A stretch of DNA of 64,000 nt from Shinella curvata. Lineage in GTDB: Bacteria > Pseudomonadota > Alphaproteobacteria > Rhizobiales > Rhizobiaceae. A program made the position numbers and the translations under genes. Within the stretch, counting starts at the first letter, position 1. Each line of letters opens with the position of its first letter. The stretch is taken from NCBI RefSeq assembly GCF_022899935.1, contig NZ_JALJCJ010000005.1, forward strand, positions 1 to 64,000, given 5' to 3'. Under the pieces are notes generated by a model. That model was not told the DNA's origin and searched no databases. It worked only from the letters and a program-made list of their open reading frames with translations. Shown here in pieces: positions 42,816 through 52,311 of the stretch.

Positions 42816-44243
42816 TCAGGTCGGCGTTCCACCGACAGAGCGCAAACGCTCGGGCGCATAATCCACCGACAGGCGCAGCGGCCGCACCGAGCCAGAGGCT
42901 TCATCGATGGCGCGAAGCTTCGCCAGAAGCGAATTCGCGGCCACTTCCATGCCCTCATAAGCGTAAAAGTCGCCCGGCTGCAGGCATTTGCGGTTGATCC
43001 AGTTCAGATATTCGCGCCGCAGGTTCGCAGGCGCCACATGGCCTGACGACCAGAACTGGTCAAGCTCGATGCCTTTGTTCACACAATGGGCAAGGGTTGG
43101 ATGGCGGTAGAATGCCTGTCCCAACACGGCAAGCGGAACACCATGCTGCAAGGCCGACAGACCGGATGTGCTGTTGATCGTTACCATACCCGCGGAATGG
43201 CGCGTCAAAAGTCCCAGCGAACCGCCGTCCAGGATATGAACCCGGTCCGCCACATTGTTCAGGACGCTCACCTGACGGATGAACTGGCTGTCCTGGCTGT
43301 GACCCCGCTCCATCGGGTGGATCTTGAACACGAGCTGAGATGTCGCCGGCGCGTTTCGCGCGAAGGACACGATCGACTTCAGAACGAGCTTCTGGTTGCT
43401 CCAACCGCCCGCGGCCGCGCCAAGCTGGCCGTCGTCATGCACCTGCAACGGCACCAGATAGTACCGCTTGTCGTGATGTTCGAGCAATCGCTCCATGCTG
43501 CGATAGTTACGGCCGAGATTGCTGAACTTGCGGTAGTAGTTCTTGATCCAATAGAACATTTCCCGCACGAACGAGCGTTTGGGCTTGTGGAAAAGCTTGC
43601 GTTCGCTCGGCCTGGAAAACACGCCGCGAACGGCAAAATAGGTATAGGCATATGTCGCCATCGCCCCGAAGGAGGAGGGATAGCTCGCGCCCTTCGGGCG
43701 CTCCAATTTCGATTCGGCATCGTCCTCCGCCGGCAGCTTGCCCATGACCGGGGAGCGCCAGTTGTTACCGCCGAGCTCCATCGTCACGAAACCGGGACGA
43801 ATATAGCCCTCTTCCAGACAGAGGACGGGAACGCCAACCGCCGCACACTGCTCCATTGCGATCCTGTGGACTTCTCGCTCGCAGCCGAAAAGCACCACAT
43901 AATCGAAGCCGTGTTCACCGACGATCTCTGTGAACCAATCGCGCCAAGCCTCTGCCGTACCTGAAAAATGAAGGTTCTGGCTACCACGGGCAAAAAGCCG
44001 GTCTCCCGCATTGAAGCAGACCCGCCAGGCCTCGAAACCATTCTGGTTGAGAAGAGCCTGTACCTTGCGGAAGAATGGGCCGACCGGTCCCTGCAACAAA
44101 AGAACGCGCTGCGCGCTCTTGGAGGGGAAACGCTTGGAAAGCTTGCGGCGGAGCGAAAGATTGATCAGGCGCGAACCACGCAGAGAAGCGTGATCGGACT
44201 CGGAGCGGTCCGCCTTCAAATCTTGATCATGCTGTTCAGTCAT
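42816..44243 (-). CDS. kpsS: capsule polysaccharide biosynthesis protein KpsS (Kdo transferase of the lipid linker)
   Basis: About 475 residues, capsule synthase family. The recognisable segments are RVLLLQGPVGPFFRKVQALLNQNG, FDYVVLFGCEREVHRIA, LCLEEGYIRPGFVTMELGG and KIHPMERGH with TINSTSGLSALQHGVPLAVLG. KpsS adds the first beta-Kdo to phosphatidylglycerol as the capsule anchor. Start choice: the frame is open to an ATG at 44423 that overlaps the kpsC stop (TAATG), but the extra 60 residues are cysteine/arginine-rich and unlike the family, so I favour ATG 44243 (MTEQHDQD) while leaving the coupled start possible. Convergent with kpsT. Confidence 0.85.
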   Translation of the reverse strand: MTEQHDQDLKADRSESDHASLRGSRLINLSLRRKLSKRFPSKSAQRVLLLQGPVGPFFRKVQALLNQNGFEAWRVCFNAGDRLFARGSQNLHFSGTAEAWRDWFTEIVGEHGFDYVVLFGCEREVHRIAMEQCAAVGVPVLCLEEGYIRPGFVTMELGGNNWRSPVMGKLPAEDDAESKLERPKGASYPSSFGAMATYAYTYFAVRGVFSRPSERKLFHKPKRSFVREMFYWIKNYYRKFSNLGRNYRSMERLLEHHDKRYYLVPLQVHDDGQLGAAAGGWSNQKLVLKSIVSFARNAPATSQLVFKIHPMERGHSQDSQFIRQVSVLNNVADRVHILDGGSLGLLTRHSAGMVTINSTSGLSALQHGVPLAVLGQAFYRHPTLAHCVNKGIELDQFWSSGHVAPANLRREYLNWINRKCLQPGDFYAYEGMEVAANSLLAKLRAIDEASGSVRPLRLSVDYAPERLRSVGGTPT

Positions 44244-44422
44244 GACAGGCTGACTCAACTCGGAATAGTGCTGAAGGCACTCGTCATCGCACAAACCCGT
44301 CTTTTTAGCAACTGCATCCGCCACCCTTCCCCGAAAATCCCATGTGCAGCGTGAACAAGCGAACTGCTCCTCGGCTCTAGCCTGATCCGGACGCATTCCC
44401 CACTCGCTTGCCGGTGGGCACA

Positions 44423-46462
44423 TTAACGCAACTTCGAGTCGCGCAACAGTACTGCCAAACGATTAATCTGCTGCGCTGCACCTAAAAAAAGCATCGCGAG
44501 CGGACCGGACTTTTTCATGGCGCCGTTGGAAATTTCCTCGACGAGATCTTCCGGCCGGCAAGGCAGGCCACTCAGCGGATGAACATAAAACGGATACAGA
44601 ATCAGACTCGCAGCGACCAGCATATCGAGATCGATTCGGCGCGTGCGGCGCGGCATGGCCATACGGTCGTCGGTGAGGCCCCATCCGGCATAAAACGGCA
44701 TGCCATGCACACCGACCGCCTTGCCCCGCAGAAGCGCCTCGAAACCTGTAAGCGAGGTCATCGTCTCCACTCGGTCCGCCCAGGCAATCCAGTGAAGGAT
44801 GTCACCGCTTCGCACGATGCTGTCGGCATCACGCGGCTCCTCGCCGCCATCCCGCACGCCGGAGACCACATCCGGATGCGGCTTGTAGACAACGAAGGCG
44901 TCTGGATAGAGCCGCCGCACCGCCGTGACGAGCTGGGCATTGGAATGGACCTGCGGTGAACCATAGCGGATGGAGGCGTCCTTCTCCACCTGGCCAGGAA
45001 CGAGGATTTTCACACGCCCCTCCGCCACGACAGGCAGGTCGGCGGTCGTGCCGAGATTGTATTTCGAGACACCGCGCTGGATCAGCAGTCCAGCGAGGCT
45101 CCGCGCCCGCGCTCGCAGGGGTTCGTCGAACTCCCCTTGCGCGATGATGGTTTCAAGCCGGCTCACACCCCGCGCATCGTAGTAGACATGTTCGTCATCG
45201 ACAGCGATGGAAGAGGGCAGCGTCAGTGCCACGCCGAGGCCTTTCGAGCGGACGAAGCCATCTTCGAGACGAATGGCGGGCACGGAAACAGGTAGCAACC
45301 TGTCACTGCCCCACACAGCCACGGTGCCGCCCGCCGCCTGCGCGGCCGGAACGGCGGCGTCCATGCTGCGCATATGAACAGGATCACCCGCCATGCCCTT
45401 GAGGAACGGCGTCATGGCACGGCGCTTCCACGGCGAGAACCCGACCGTGAATATCTTGCGCTCGAGACGGCAGCGTTGATTGCGAACGGCGATCGCCTGT
45501 TCCACCGCGTGCTCCGCGGTGCAGACCTGTCGCGTATGGAGATCCAGATAGCGCGCGTATTCGAAGAAGGTCGCATGAAAGACCTGCTCCAGGGAGGCCA
45601 GCGGCTTGGCCGTCCCCATCTCACCGTGGTCGGTCGTCAATCCTCGGCCGGAATAGTAGGTCGAACCGAAACAATGAACCGGCCTGCCGGCCATAAGCGC
45701 TTCGAAGCCGAGCTGGCTCGACACCGTGTAGACGCTGTCGGCCTCTTCCAGCAGCGGCCAGGGATTCATGCGCTCCGGCACGACGATCGCAAGGCCGAGC
45801 GCCGTTGCAGCCTGTCGCAGAAGGCTTCTCTCGCCGGCTGCGGGATGCGTGCGCACGACAAGTGTCTTGCCCGGATTGCATGCCGCGGCGTGTTCCAGCA
45901 TCGCCTGGAAACGCTCGGCGCTCGCACCGGCTCCCGCAATGGAAGCATCGCCGGCAACCTGATCGACAAGGAGAACGAAGGGGCGGTCCTGCGGTACGCC
46001 GGCAGCTGCCGGGGCGAGCAGCGGGCTGTTATTGTATTTGGACAGGCGCTCCTGCCTCAACAGGACCATCAGCCGGCGCGCACGCTCGAGCGCCTCAGGA
46101 TCGGTTTGCGGCTGCGCCAGGAGACTGCCGAGATCGTTCGGATGGCGCGCGTCGAAGTAGATGCCCCGCCGGTCGATCACATAGGATTGGCTTGGCTCCC
46201 CCTGCCCTGGAGCAAAGCCATGCAGAAAGCCGTCCTCGAGCGAAAGGGCCTCCTTGCCGAACCGTTTAGCAAGCCGCACGGCGCGCAAGCCCGACGGACG
46301 CCGACCCCAGCCGATAAAGCCGTCGATCCTGTTTGGAAGAACGAAAGGCCAGGCAACGATATCCGCATCGAGCAGCCGTTCGATATCCTGCCGCTGCTGC
46401 CAGAGGCCATGCGAAAGAAGCGCATAGATTTTGCGTGCCCGACCGGCCATCCAGCTTCCCAT
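44423..46462 (-). CDS. kpsC: capsule polysaccharide biosynthesis protein KpsC (poly-beta-Kdo linker synthase)
   Basis: 679 residues made of two homologous halves: ALSLEDGFLHGF and YNNSPL in the first, IRLEDGFVRSKGLGV and SKYNLGTTADLPVV in the second, each with a HP motif (RTHPAAGERSL and YKPHPDVVSGVRDGG). In KpsC the halves are two Kdo transferases that alternate beta-2,4 and beta-2,7 linkages to build the lipid-bound linker. ATG at 46450 (MAGRARK) behind GGGAAG is an alternative start. It lies 71 bases after the export lipoprotein gene and just before kpsS. Confidence 0.92.
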   Translation of the reverse strand: MGSWMAGRARKIYALLSHGLWQQRQDIERLLDADIVAWPFVLPNRIDGFIGWGRRPSGLRAVRLAKRFGKEALSLEDGFLHGFAPGQGEPSQSYVIDRRGIYFDARHPNDLGSLLAQPQTDPEALERARRLMVLLRQERLSKYNNSPLLAPAAAGVPQDRPFVLLVDQVAGDASIAGAGASAERFQAMLEHAAACNPGKTLVVRTHPAAGERSLLRQAATALGLAIVVPERMNPWPLLEEADSVYTVSSQLGFEALMAGRPVHCFGSTYYSGRGLTTDHGEMGTAKPLASLEQVFHATFFEYARYLDLHTRQVCTAEHAVEQAIAVRNQRCRLERKIFTVGFSPWKRRAMTPFLKGMAGDPVHMRSMDAAVPAAQAAGGTVAVWGSDRLLPVSVPAIRLEDGFVRSKGLGVALTLPSSIAVDDEHVYYDARGVSRLETIIAQGEFDEPLRARARSLAGLLIQRGVSKYNLGTTADLPVVAEGRVKILVPGQVEKDASIRYGSPQVHSNAQLVTAVRRLYPDAFVVYKPHPDVVSGVRDGGEEPRDADSIVRSGDILHWIAWADRVETMTSLTGFEALLRGKAVGVHGMPFYAGWGLTDDRMAMPRRTRRIDLDMLVAASLILYPFYVHPLSGLPCRPEDLVEEISNGAMKKSGPLAMLFLGAAQQINRLAVLLRDSKLR

Positions 46463-46533
46463 CGATCAGGCGGATCGCCGCCAGAGGCTCCGCAGCGCGC
46501 TCAGGCACTGCGGCCGATCCGCTCAAAACGCCA

Positions 46534-47751
46534 TCAGAACGTTCTGGCAGTACGCGTGATATTGTAAGCCGCGCTGGATCCGCTGGAAATGATGCTCAGG
46601 AACTTTGCCAGGTCTGTAGCCACATGGCGCGACAGATAAATCACGTCCTTGTTCCGCACCGGGAAGTTCTGCGCAACCATATAGCTTTGCGTCGCTCCCA
46701 GATCGAGGCGATAGACGATCGGATAACGTCCCTCTCCGTCCGGAGCCATGCCGCGGGAAATCAGATCACGGAAGCGATCGTCGCCGACGACGCTGCGATA
46801 AACGCTTTCGTCTTCATAACGGAAGACGAAATAACCCTTGGGATCGGCCGTTGCGACATTGCCACCGCCAGCAAGCGCTGCGGCCTCGACAAGGCTGAGC
46901 TTTGCGGCATTGAAGGGAATCTTCCCGCTCTTTTCCGTCTGGCCGAGCGCCGAGAAGGTTTGCGGATCGAAGCTGACGAAAATCTGATCATCAGGCTTGA
47001 CGTAGATGTCATCCCTCGGATTGTCGATGATCGTCTGCAGCAGCACCGAGCGCGAGCGACCGCCACGCTTCAGGCTGACATAGGTATCATACGGCGGCTT
47101 GGACGCACCACCCGCCATGGCCAGCACCTCGCTGAGATGCAGACCGTTGAGCCCGAGCGGCACGATGCTGGCCCTGTTCACGGCGCCCTGTACGGAGACC
47201 GTGCGCGAGGCATTGTCTGCCATCGCCACGATCACGTCGGGCTCGACAGCCTTGGCCTTCAGCGCATCGACGATTGTCGAGCGGGCGGAATCGATGGTCA
47301 TGCCGGCGAAGCGGACAGAACCGACATAGGGGATCTGGCCGTGACCGTCCGGCTGCACAACGACGGGAATGCTCGTCGATTTGCGCTCGGACGTCGAGAA
47401 CAGCCCATCCGGACCGGCTTCGAAGATCGTGACTTCCAGACGGTCGCCAACGCCGATAACCGGCGTGCTGCCACCACCGCCCAGGCCGAAGGTGCTGGCA
47501 AACCCCTGGCGCGTACCCGCGCTGACGCTGTTGGCCACGCGCTGGTCGATGCTGACGACGTCGAAGACAAGCTTCGTCTGGGGAATTTCGTAGGCTTTGC
47601 CGCCAGCGCCGGCGGACAGCACCTCTTGGGTCAGCGGTCCGTCGTTCGGGACCACGCAACCCGAAAGTGTCAAGGCCGCACCGGCCATGAGGATACGCGC
47701 AAAAACACTCAACCCTTTGCGCGGCCCGCTCACGTCTTCAATTCCGATCAT
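46534..47751 (-). CDS. polysaccharide export outer-membrane lipoprotein (Wza/BexD/KpsD family)
   Basis: 405 residues. A lipoprotein signal with LSGC lipobox at about residue 33 is followed by the export domain (GVGDRLEVTIFEAGPDG, and FSTSERKSTSIPVVVQPDGHGQIPYVGSVRFAG), then SLBB-type repeats (TVSVQGAVNRASIVPLGLNGLHLSEVLAMAGGA, and IYVKPDDQIFVSFDPQTFSALGQ). The length fits BexD/CtrA rather than the 558-residue E. coli KpsD. It should form the outer-membrane exit channel for the capsule made by KpsC/KpsS and exported by KpsEMT. The start MIGIEDV is uncertain; no ideal ribosome site was seen. Confidence 0.9.
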   Translation of the reverse strand: MIGIEDVSGPRKGLSVFARILMAGAALTLSGCVVPNDGPLTQEVLSAGAGGKAYEIPQTKLVFDVVSIDQRVANSVSAGTRQGFASTFGLGGGGSTPVIGVGDRLEVTIFEAGPDGLFSTSERKSTSIPVVVQPDGHGQIPYVGSVRFAGMTIDSARSTIVDALKAKAVEPDVIVAMADNASRTVSVQGAVNRASIVPLGLNGLHLSEVLAMAGGASKPPYDTYVSLKRGGRSRSVLLQTIIDNPRDDIYVKPDDQIFVSFDPQTFSALGQTEKSGKIPFNAAKLSLVEAAALAGGGNVATADPKGYFVFRYEDESVYRSVVGDDRFRDLISRGMAPDGEGRYPIVYRLDLGATQSYMVAQNFPVRNKDVIYLSRHVATDLAKFLSIISSGSSAAYNITRTARTF

Positions 47752-47824
47752 CACACTGCATTTCCTGTTGACCGCGCCTTCATAGACACGAGGCAAGAGC
47801 CGGCCGCTCGCCACGACGGATCGG

Positions 47825-47854
47825 CATAGACATGCAGTTCAGACGTTTCGTCAA
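47825..47854 (-). promoter_or_regulatory. possible promoter of the export lipoprotein-kpsC-kpsS operon
   Basis: On the minus strand TTGACG (47854-47849) and TCTATG (47830-47825), separated by 18 bases, about 75 bases before the gene start. The -35 is good and the -10 poor. Confidence 0.35.
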
Positions 47855-48163
47855 GTCCCATGACCAAACCTTGTCCCACTCAGACACATCCATGCGGCCC
47901 CCGCCGACACCATGGAGCAAATCCCTTGCACATTCGTTACGGCCTGAAAAGCAGCCTTGCCCATTTGCGTTCGAAATCAACTTTTTCCACCGGCTTTTTC
48001 ATGGGAGGTGCGACAAAAAGAACGCAACCGCCCCACGCGATACAAAGGCCAGAAAGCTGGCCGCAGGCTTGCCGAAGGGAATCAGCAAAGCCCGGGCACA
48101 GCCCCTTTTCCAAGCCGTACCTTGCTCGACCCTGTCGAGGGATATGGGCGAAATTGAGAGGGC
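47855..48163. other. gene-free region between capsule and RND operons
   Basis: Several short frames are open but none has a ribosome site or protein-like composition. No clear terminator for the RND operon was found here; CTCGAC/GTCGAG near 48128-48142 is a weak hairpin. Confidence 0.4.
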
Positions 48164-51100
48164 CTATACCGCCTCGATCGTGTCAGGCGCCACCTTTTCC
48201 GTCTCTCCCGGCCGGATGCGGAACCATGCGATGTAGAGGGCCGGCAGGAAGAGCAGCGTCAGCACCGTACCGACGATGATGCCGCCCATCATGGCAAAGG
48301 CCATCGGTCCCCAGAACACTTCGCGGGAGATGGGAATGAGCGCAAGGCTCGCGGCCGCCGCCGTCAGCATGATCGGCCGCATGCGGTGTTCCGTCGCCTC
48401 ACGCACCGCGTCCCAGGCCTGCATGCCCTCACGCCTCAGATCCTCTATCTGCACCACGAGAATCACGGAGTTTCGTATGAGGATGCCGATCAGGGCCAGC
48501 ACACCGAGGATCGCCACGAAACCGAGCGGCGCGCCGCTGCCGAGCAGCGCGATGACGACCCCGATCAGCGCGAGCGGCGCAACGGCGAAGACGAGGAAGA
48601 GCCGTGAGAAGCTCTGCAGCTGCAGCATCAGGATCGTCGCCATGGCAAACAGCATCAGCGGAACAACCGCCACGATCGGCGCCTGGCTGTTGGCGCTTTC
48701 CTCCACGGAACCGCCGACGGCAATCTGATAGCCCGACGGCAGGGCCTCGCGGAAGCCCGCGACCTGCTTGTCCATCTCCGAGACGATCGTCGCCGGCTGT
48801 ACGCCGCCCGTAATGCTCGCCTTGACCGTGATCGTCGGCTGGCGCGAACGGCGCCAGACGACGGGCTGCTCCATCTCGTAGCGGAAGTTCGCGACGGCGG
48901 CGAGCGGTACGGAGGTGCCGTTTGCCGTCGGCAGCTGGAGCTGGCGCAGGGTCTCGATGGATTCGCGCTCCGCCGCCTTCGCCCGGCCGATGACGTCGAT
49001 CAGATAGACGTCGTCGCGGATCTGGGTGACGGTGGTACCGCCGGTGACGCCGTTCAGCGCCGAGGCGATATCCTGCGAGGTTACACCGAGCTGGCGGGCC
49101 TTGTCCTGAAGGACATCGACCTTCACCACGCGCGCCGGTTCGTTCCAGTCGTAGACGATATCGCCAAGACGGCTGTTTCCGCCAAGCAGTTCACCGAAAG
49201 CCAGCGCCCGGCTGCGCACCTCCTGAATGTCGGGGCCGCTGATACGATACTGGATCGGCCGGCCGACCGGCGGGCCGATATCGAGCAGCTTGACCAGCGC
49301 ATCCGTACCGACAAAGGTTTCACGCAAATATTTCTGAAGGTCGGCCTTCAGGCGATCGCGCGCCTCGAGATCCTTGCTGACGATGATCGTCTGGCCGAAG
49401 GCCGGCGACGGCGGTTGCACGTCGAAGGACAGGAGGAAACGCACCGCCCCTTCCCCGACATAGGACGACCAGCGTTCGATATCCGGATTGCCCTTCAGCT
49501 TCTCTTCTTCGAACTTGGCGATCTGCGCATTGGTCTCGGCAATCGAGGCATTCTGCGGCAGCGCCCAGTCGACCACGAGCTCCGGACGGTCGGAGGACGG
49601 GAAGAACTGCTCCGGCACGAAGCGCATGGCGAAAACGGACACGAGGAAGATGAGCACGGTCGCGACGATCGTCGTCCACTTCCAGCGCATGCAGACGTCG
49701 AGGATGCGTGCGAAGATGCGGCCGAACCAGCCTTTCTGCTCGTGGTGTTTCTTCATGCTCTTCGGCAGGATCGTGACACCGAGCAGCGGCGTGAAGATGA
49801 CCGCAACCACCCAGGACACGACAAGCGAGATCGCGATGACCACGAAGAGACTGAACGTGAATTCGCCAGCGGCACTGCTGTTGAGGCCGATCGGGATGAA
49901 GCCCGCCACCGTCACCAGCGTGCCGGTCAGCATGGGAAAGGCGGTTGAAGTATAGACGTAGGTCGCCGCCTTGCGCAGAGAATCGCCCGCTTCCAGTCGT
50001 GCCACCATCATCTCGACGGCGATCATGGCGTCGTCGACGAGAAGGCCGAGCGCGATGATCAAGGCGCCCAGCGAGACGCGCTGCAGGGATATGCCATCGT
50101 AATACATGAACACGAAAGTGATGGCGAGCGTCAGCGGAATGGAGAGCGCGACGACGAGGCCGGCGCGGATACCAAGGCTGACAAAGCTGACGACAAGCAC
50201 GATGGCGACCGCCTCGAACAGCGCCTGCGTGAAACCGGATACCGCCTCCTCGACCACCTTGGGCTGATCGGAAACGAGATGCACATCCACGCCGACGGGC
50301 AGATCGCGCGAGAGGATCTCGATCTCCCTTTCCACCGCCGCGCCGAATTCGAGAAGGTTCGCGCCCTGCTTCATGCCGATGGCAAGACCGATCGCCGGCT
50401 CGCCGTTGAAGCGGAAGAGGCTTGACGGCGGATCTTGGTAGCCACGGGTGATGGTGGCAATATCGCTGAGGCGGAAGAAGCGGTTGTTGACCCGCAGATT
50501 GACGTCTCGAAGGCTGGCTTCGGAGGAGAACTGCCCGCCGACACGCACGCTGACGCGCTCGCCGCCGGCCTGCACCACACCGGAAGGCGTAATGGCGTTC
50601 TGCGCCTGAAGGGTCGAAACGACCTGCTGGGTGGAAATGCCGAGCGCCGCAAGCTGGCGGGTCGAGAACTCGAGATAGATCACTTCGTCCTGCGCGCCGA
50701 CGAGATCGACCTTGCCGACATTCGGCACTGTGAGGATGCGTGTGCGCGCCTCCTCCACATAGTCGCGCAGCTGCCGCGGCGTCAGGCCGTCGGCGGTGAA
50801 GGCGTAGATATTGCCGAAGACGTCGCCGAAGCGGTCGTTGAAGGCGGGGCCGACGACACCCGACGGGAAGTCGCCCCTGATATCGTTGATCATGTTGCGG
50901 ACGGTCAGCCAGGTGGAGGGCACGTCGCGCGCCCGCGTCGTCGGCTTCAGGTTGACGAAGACGAGCGTCTGGCCCGGCGTCGTCACGCTGCGGCTGAAAT
51001 CAAGCGATTCCAGCTCCTCCAGCTTGCGTTCGATGCGTTCGGTCACCTGCCGCGTCGTCTCCTCCACGGAAGCACCCGGCCAGGCGGCACTGATCGTCAT

Positions 51101-51241
51101 GGTCTTGATGACGAAGGACGGATCCTCTTCGCGGCCGAGATTCTGGTAGGTGAAGAAGCCGAGCAGCGCAAAGACGATCATGAAGTACCAGACGAGCGAT
51201 GCATGATCGAGCGCCCAGTCCGAGAGGTTGAACTTCTTCAT
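48164..51241 (-). CDS. RND efflux transporter (TriC/MexK-like)
   Basis: 1025 residues, inner-membrane RND pump. LGREEDPSFVIKTMTISAAWPGAS near the N-terminus is characteristic of the TriC/MexK-like branch. ALGLLVDDAMIAVEMM in TM4 carries the proton-relay aspartates and ILIRNSVILVVQIEDL lies in the second bundle. Two adaptor genes lie directly upstream with 4-base overlaps (51238-51241 and 52308-52311), an arrangement shared with P. aeruginosa TriABC, whose pump needs two different adaptors. No outer-membrane channel gene is adjacent. Substrate unknown. Confidence 0.92.
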   Translation of the reverse strand: MKKFNLSDWALDHASLVWYFMIVFALLGFFTYQNLGREEDPSFVIKTMTISAAWPGASVEETTRQVTERIERKLEELESLDFSRSVTTPGQTLVFVNLKPTTRARDVPSTWLTVRNMINDIRGDFPSGVVGPAFNDRFGDVFGNIYAFTADGLTPRQLRDYVEEARTRILTVPNVGKVDLVGAQDEVIYLEFSTRQLAALGISTQQVVSTLQAQNAITPSGVVQAGGERVSVRVGGQFSSEASLRDVNLRVNNRFFRLSDIATITRGYQDPPSSLFRFNGEPAIGLAIGMKQGANLLEFGAAVEREIEILSRDLPVGVDVHLVSDQPKVVEEAVSGFTQALFEAVAIVLVVSFVSLGIRAGLVVALSIPLTLAITFVFMYYDGISLQRVSLGALIIALGLLVDDAMIAVEMMVARLEAGDSLRKAATYVYTSTAFPMLTGTLVTVAGFIPIGLNSSAAGEFTFSLFVVIAISLVVSWVVAVIFTPLLGVTILPKSMKKHHEQKGWFGRIFARILDVCMRWKWTTIVATVLIFLVSVFAMRFVPEQFFPSSDRPELVVDWALPQNASIAETNAQIAKFEEEKLKGNPDIERWSSYVGEGAVRFLLSFDVQPPSPAFGQTIIVSKDLEARDRLKADLQKYLRETFVGTDALVKLLDIGPPVGRPIQYRISGPDIQEVRSRALAFGELLGGNSRLGDIVYDWNEPARVVKVDVLQDKARQLGVTSQDIASALNGVTGGTTVTQIRDDVYLIDVIGRAKAAERESIETLRQLQLPTANGTSVPLAAVANFRYEMEQPVVWRRSRQPTITVKASITGGVQPATIVSEMDKQVAGFREALPSGYQIAVGGSVEESANSQAPIVAVVPLMLFAMATILMLQLQSFSRLFLVFAVAPLALIGVVIALLGSGAPLGFVAILGVLALIGILIRNSVILVVQIEDLRREGMQAWDAVREATEHRMRPIMLTAAAASLALIPISREVFWGPMAFAMMGGIIVGTVLTLLFLPALYIAWFRIRPGETEKVAPDTIEAV

Positions 51242-52311
51242 AGGCTTGCCCCGTCCTGGATCTTCACTTTCTGGCCTTCTTCGAGACTGTGCACCCCGGC
51301 GGTGACGACACGGTCACCGTCCTTCAGCCCGTTTACCACCGGTACGACGCCGCCACGGGCAGGCCCCGTCTCGATGACGGCAAGGCGCACCTCGCCCTTT
51401 ACGGCATCGATCAGCCAGACATGCGGCGCAGCGTCCTTCTGAAGCACCGCCGTCTCCGGCACCATGATCGCCGTGAGATTCGGCCCCTTGAGCTCGGCCG
51501 TTATCGTCGTACCGAGCCGCACGGTATCCGGCGGGTTCTCAAGCGCGATCTTGACCCGACGCGTGCGCGTCACGGCATCGGCGGACGGTGCTATTTCGCG
51601 GACCGTGCCGTCTACGGTGACGGCAGGGTTGATCTGCAGCGAAACAATGAAGCGGCTGCCGACCACGATGGTTTCCGCCGTCTCGGGGATGTCGACGACC
51701 GCGTCGCGCTCGTCCGGTCGGGCAACGGTAACGATGGCCTCGCCGGGGGAGACGGTCTGGCCGACCTCGGCACCCGTCGCGACGACCACGCCGTCGAATT
51801 CCGCCTCGATGCGAGTATAGGAAAGCTGCTCCTCCGCCTTTCGCAGCGCGGTGCGTGCGCGGATGAGGCCGGCATCGGCCGCCTCGCGCGACTGCTCGGC
51901 GCTTTCGACAGCGGCCTTGGCAGCGGCATTGGATTGCAGCAGCGTCTTCTGCCGGTCCTCGCTGGCAACGGCGCTCGACAGCGTCGCCTCCGCGCTGGAA
52001 AGCTCCGCACGGGCCGAGCGGACGGCAAGCTCATAGGCCGTGGCATCCAGCACGGCGAGCACATCGCCTTTCCTCACGAGATCGCCGACATGCACGGAAC
52101 GCGACACGAGCCGACCGGCGACCCGTGAACCGAGCGCTGCCTGCACCTTTGCCTGCACCGTGCCGGCAAAGCGCGTGCCGGGCAACGCCGTCGGGGTGAC
52201 GATCATGGACAGAACGGGCCTTGGCGGGGCTGCAGCCTCTTCTTCCTTCTTGCATGCGGACAAGGCCAGGGCGGCAGCGATGGTCATCGCGAGCGGAACG
52301 GAGATCCTCAT
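51238..52311 (-). CDS. RND periplasmic adaptor, second of tandem pair (lipoprotein)
   Basis: 357 residues of the HlyD/AcrA family. LALSACKKEEEAAAP is a lipoprotein signal (lipobox LSAC, about 16-19). It contains lipoyl halves (GSRVAGRLVSRSVHVGDLVRKGDVLAVLD and YTRIEAEFDGVVVATGAEVGQTVSPGE), a short alpha-hairpin rich in Ala/Ser/Glu, and a beta-barrel. It overlaps the pump gene by 4 bases and the first adaptor by 4 bases. Together with the first adaptor it probably makes a mixed adaptor ring. Confidence 0.9.
   Translation of the reverse strand: MRISVPLAMTIAAALALSACKKEEEAAAPPRPVLSMIVTPTALPGTRFAGTVQAKVQAALGSRVAGRLVSRSVHVGDLVRKGDVLAVLDATAYELAVRSARAELSSAEATLSSAVASEDRQKTLLQSNAAAKAAVESAEQSREAADAGLIRARTALRKAEEQLSYTRIEAEFDGVVVATGAEVGQTVSPGEAIVTVARPDERDAVVDIPETAETIVVGSRFIVSLQINPAVTVDGTVREIAPSADAVTRTRRVKIALENPPDTVRLGTTITAELKGPNLTAIMVPETAVLQKDAAPHVWLIDAVKGEVRLAVIETGPARGGVVPVVNGLKDGDRVVTAGVHSLEEGQKVKIQDGASL

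Noticed and set aside
44244-44423. 60-codon N-terminal extension of kpsS starting at the kpsC stop
   Set aside because: The TAATG overlap is attractive, but the extension is rich in Cys/Arg/Ser and unlike capsule synthases, so it is kept only as an alternative start.
47832-48236. Short plus-strand frames between the capsule and RND operons
   Set aside because: Composition is arginine/proline/serine rich, overlapping frames compete, and none has a ribosome site.
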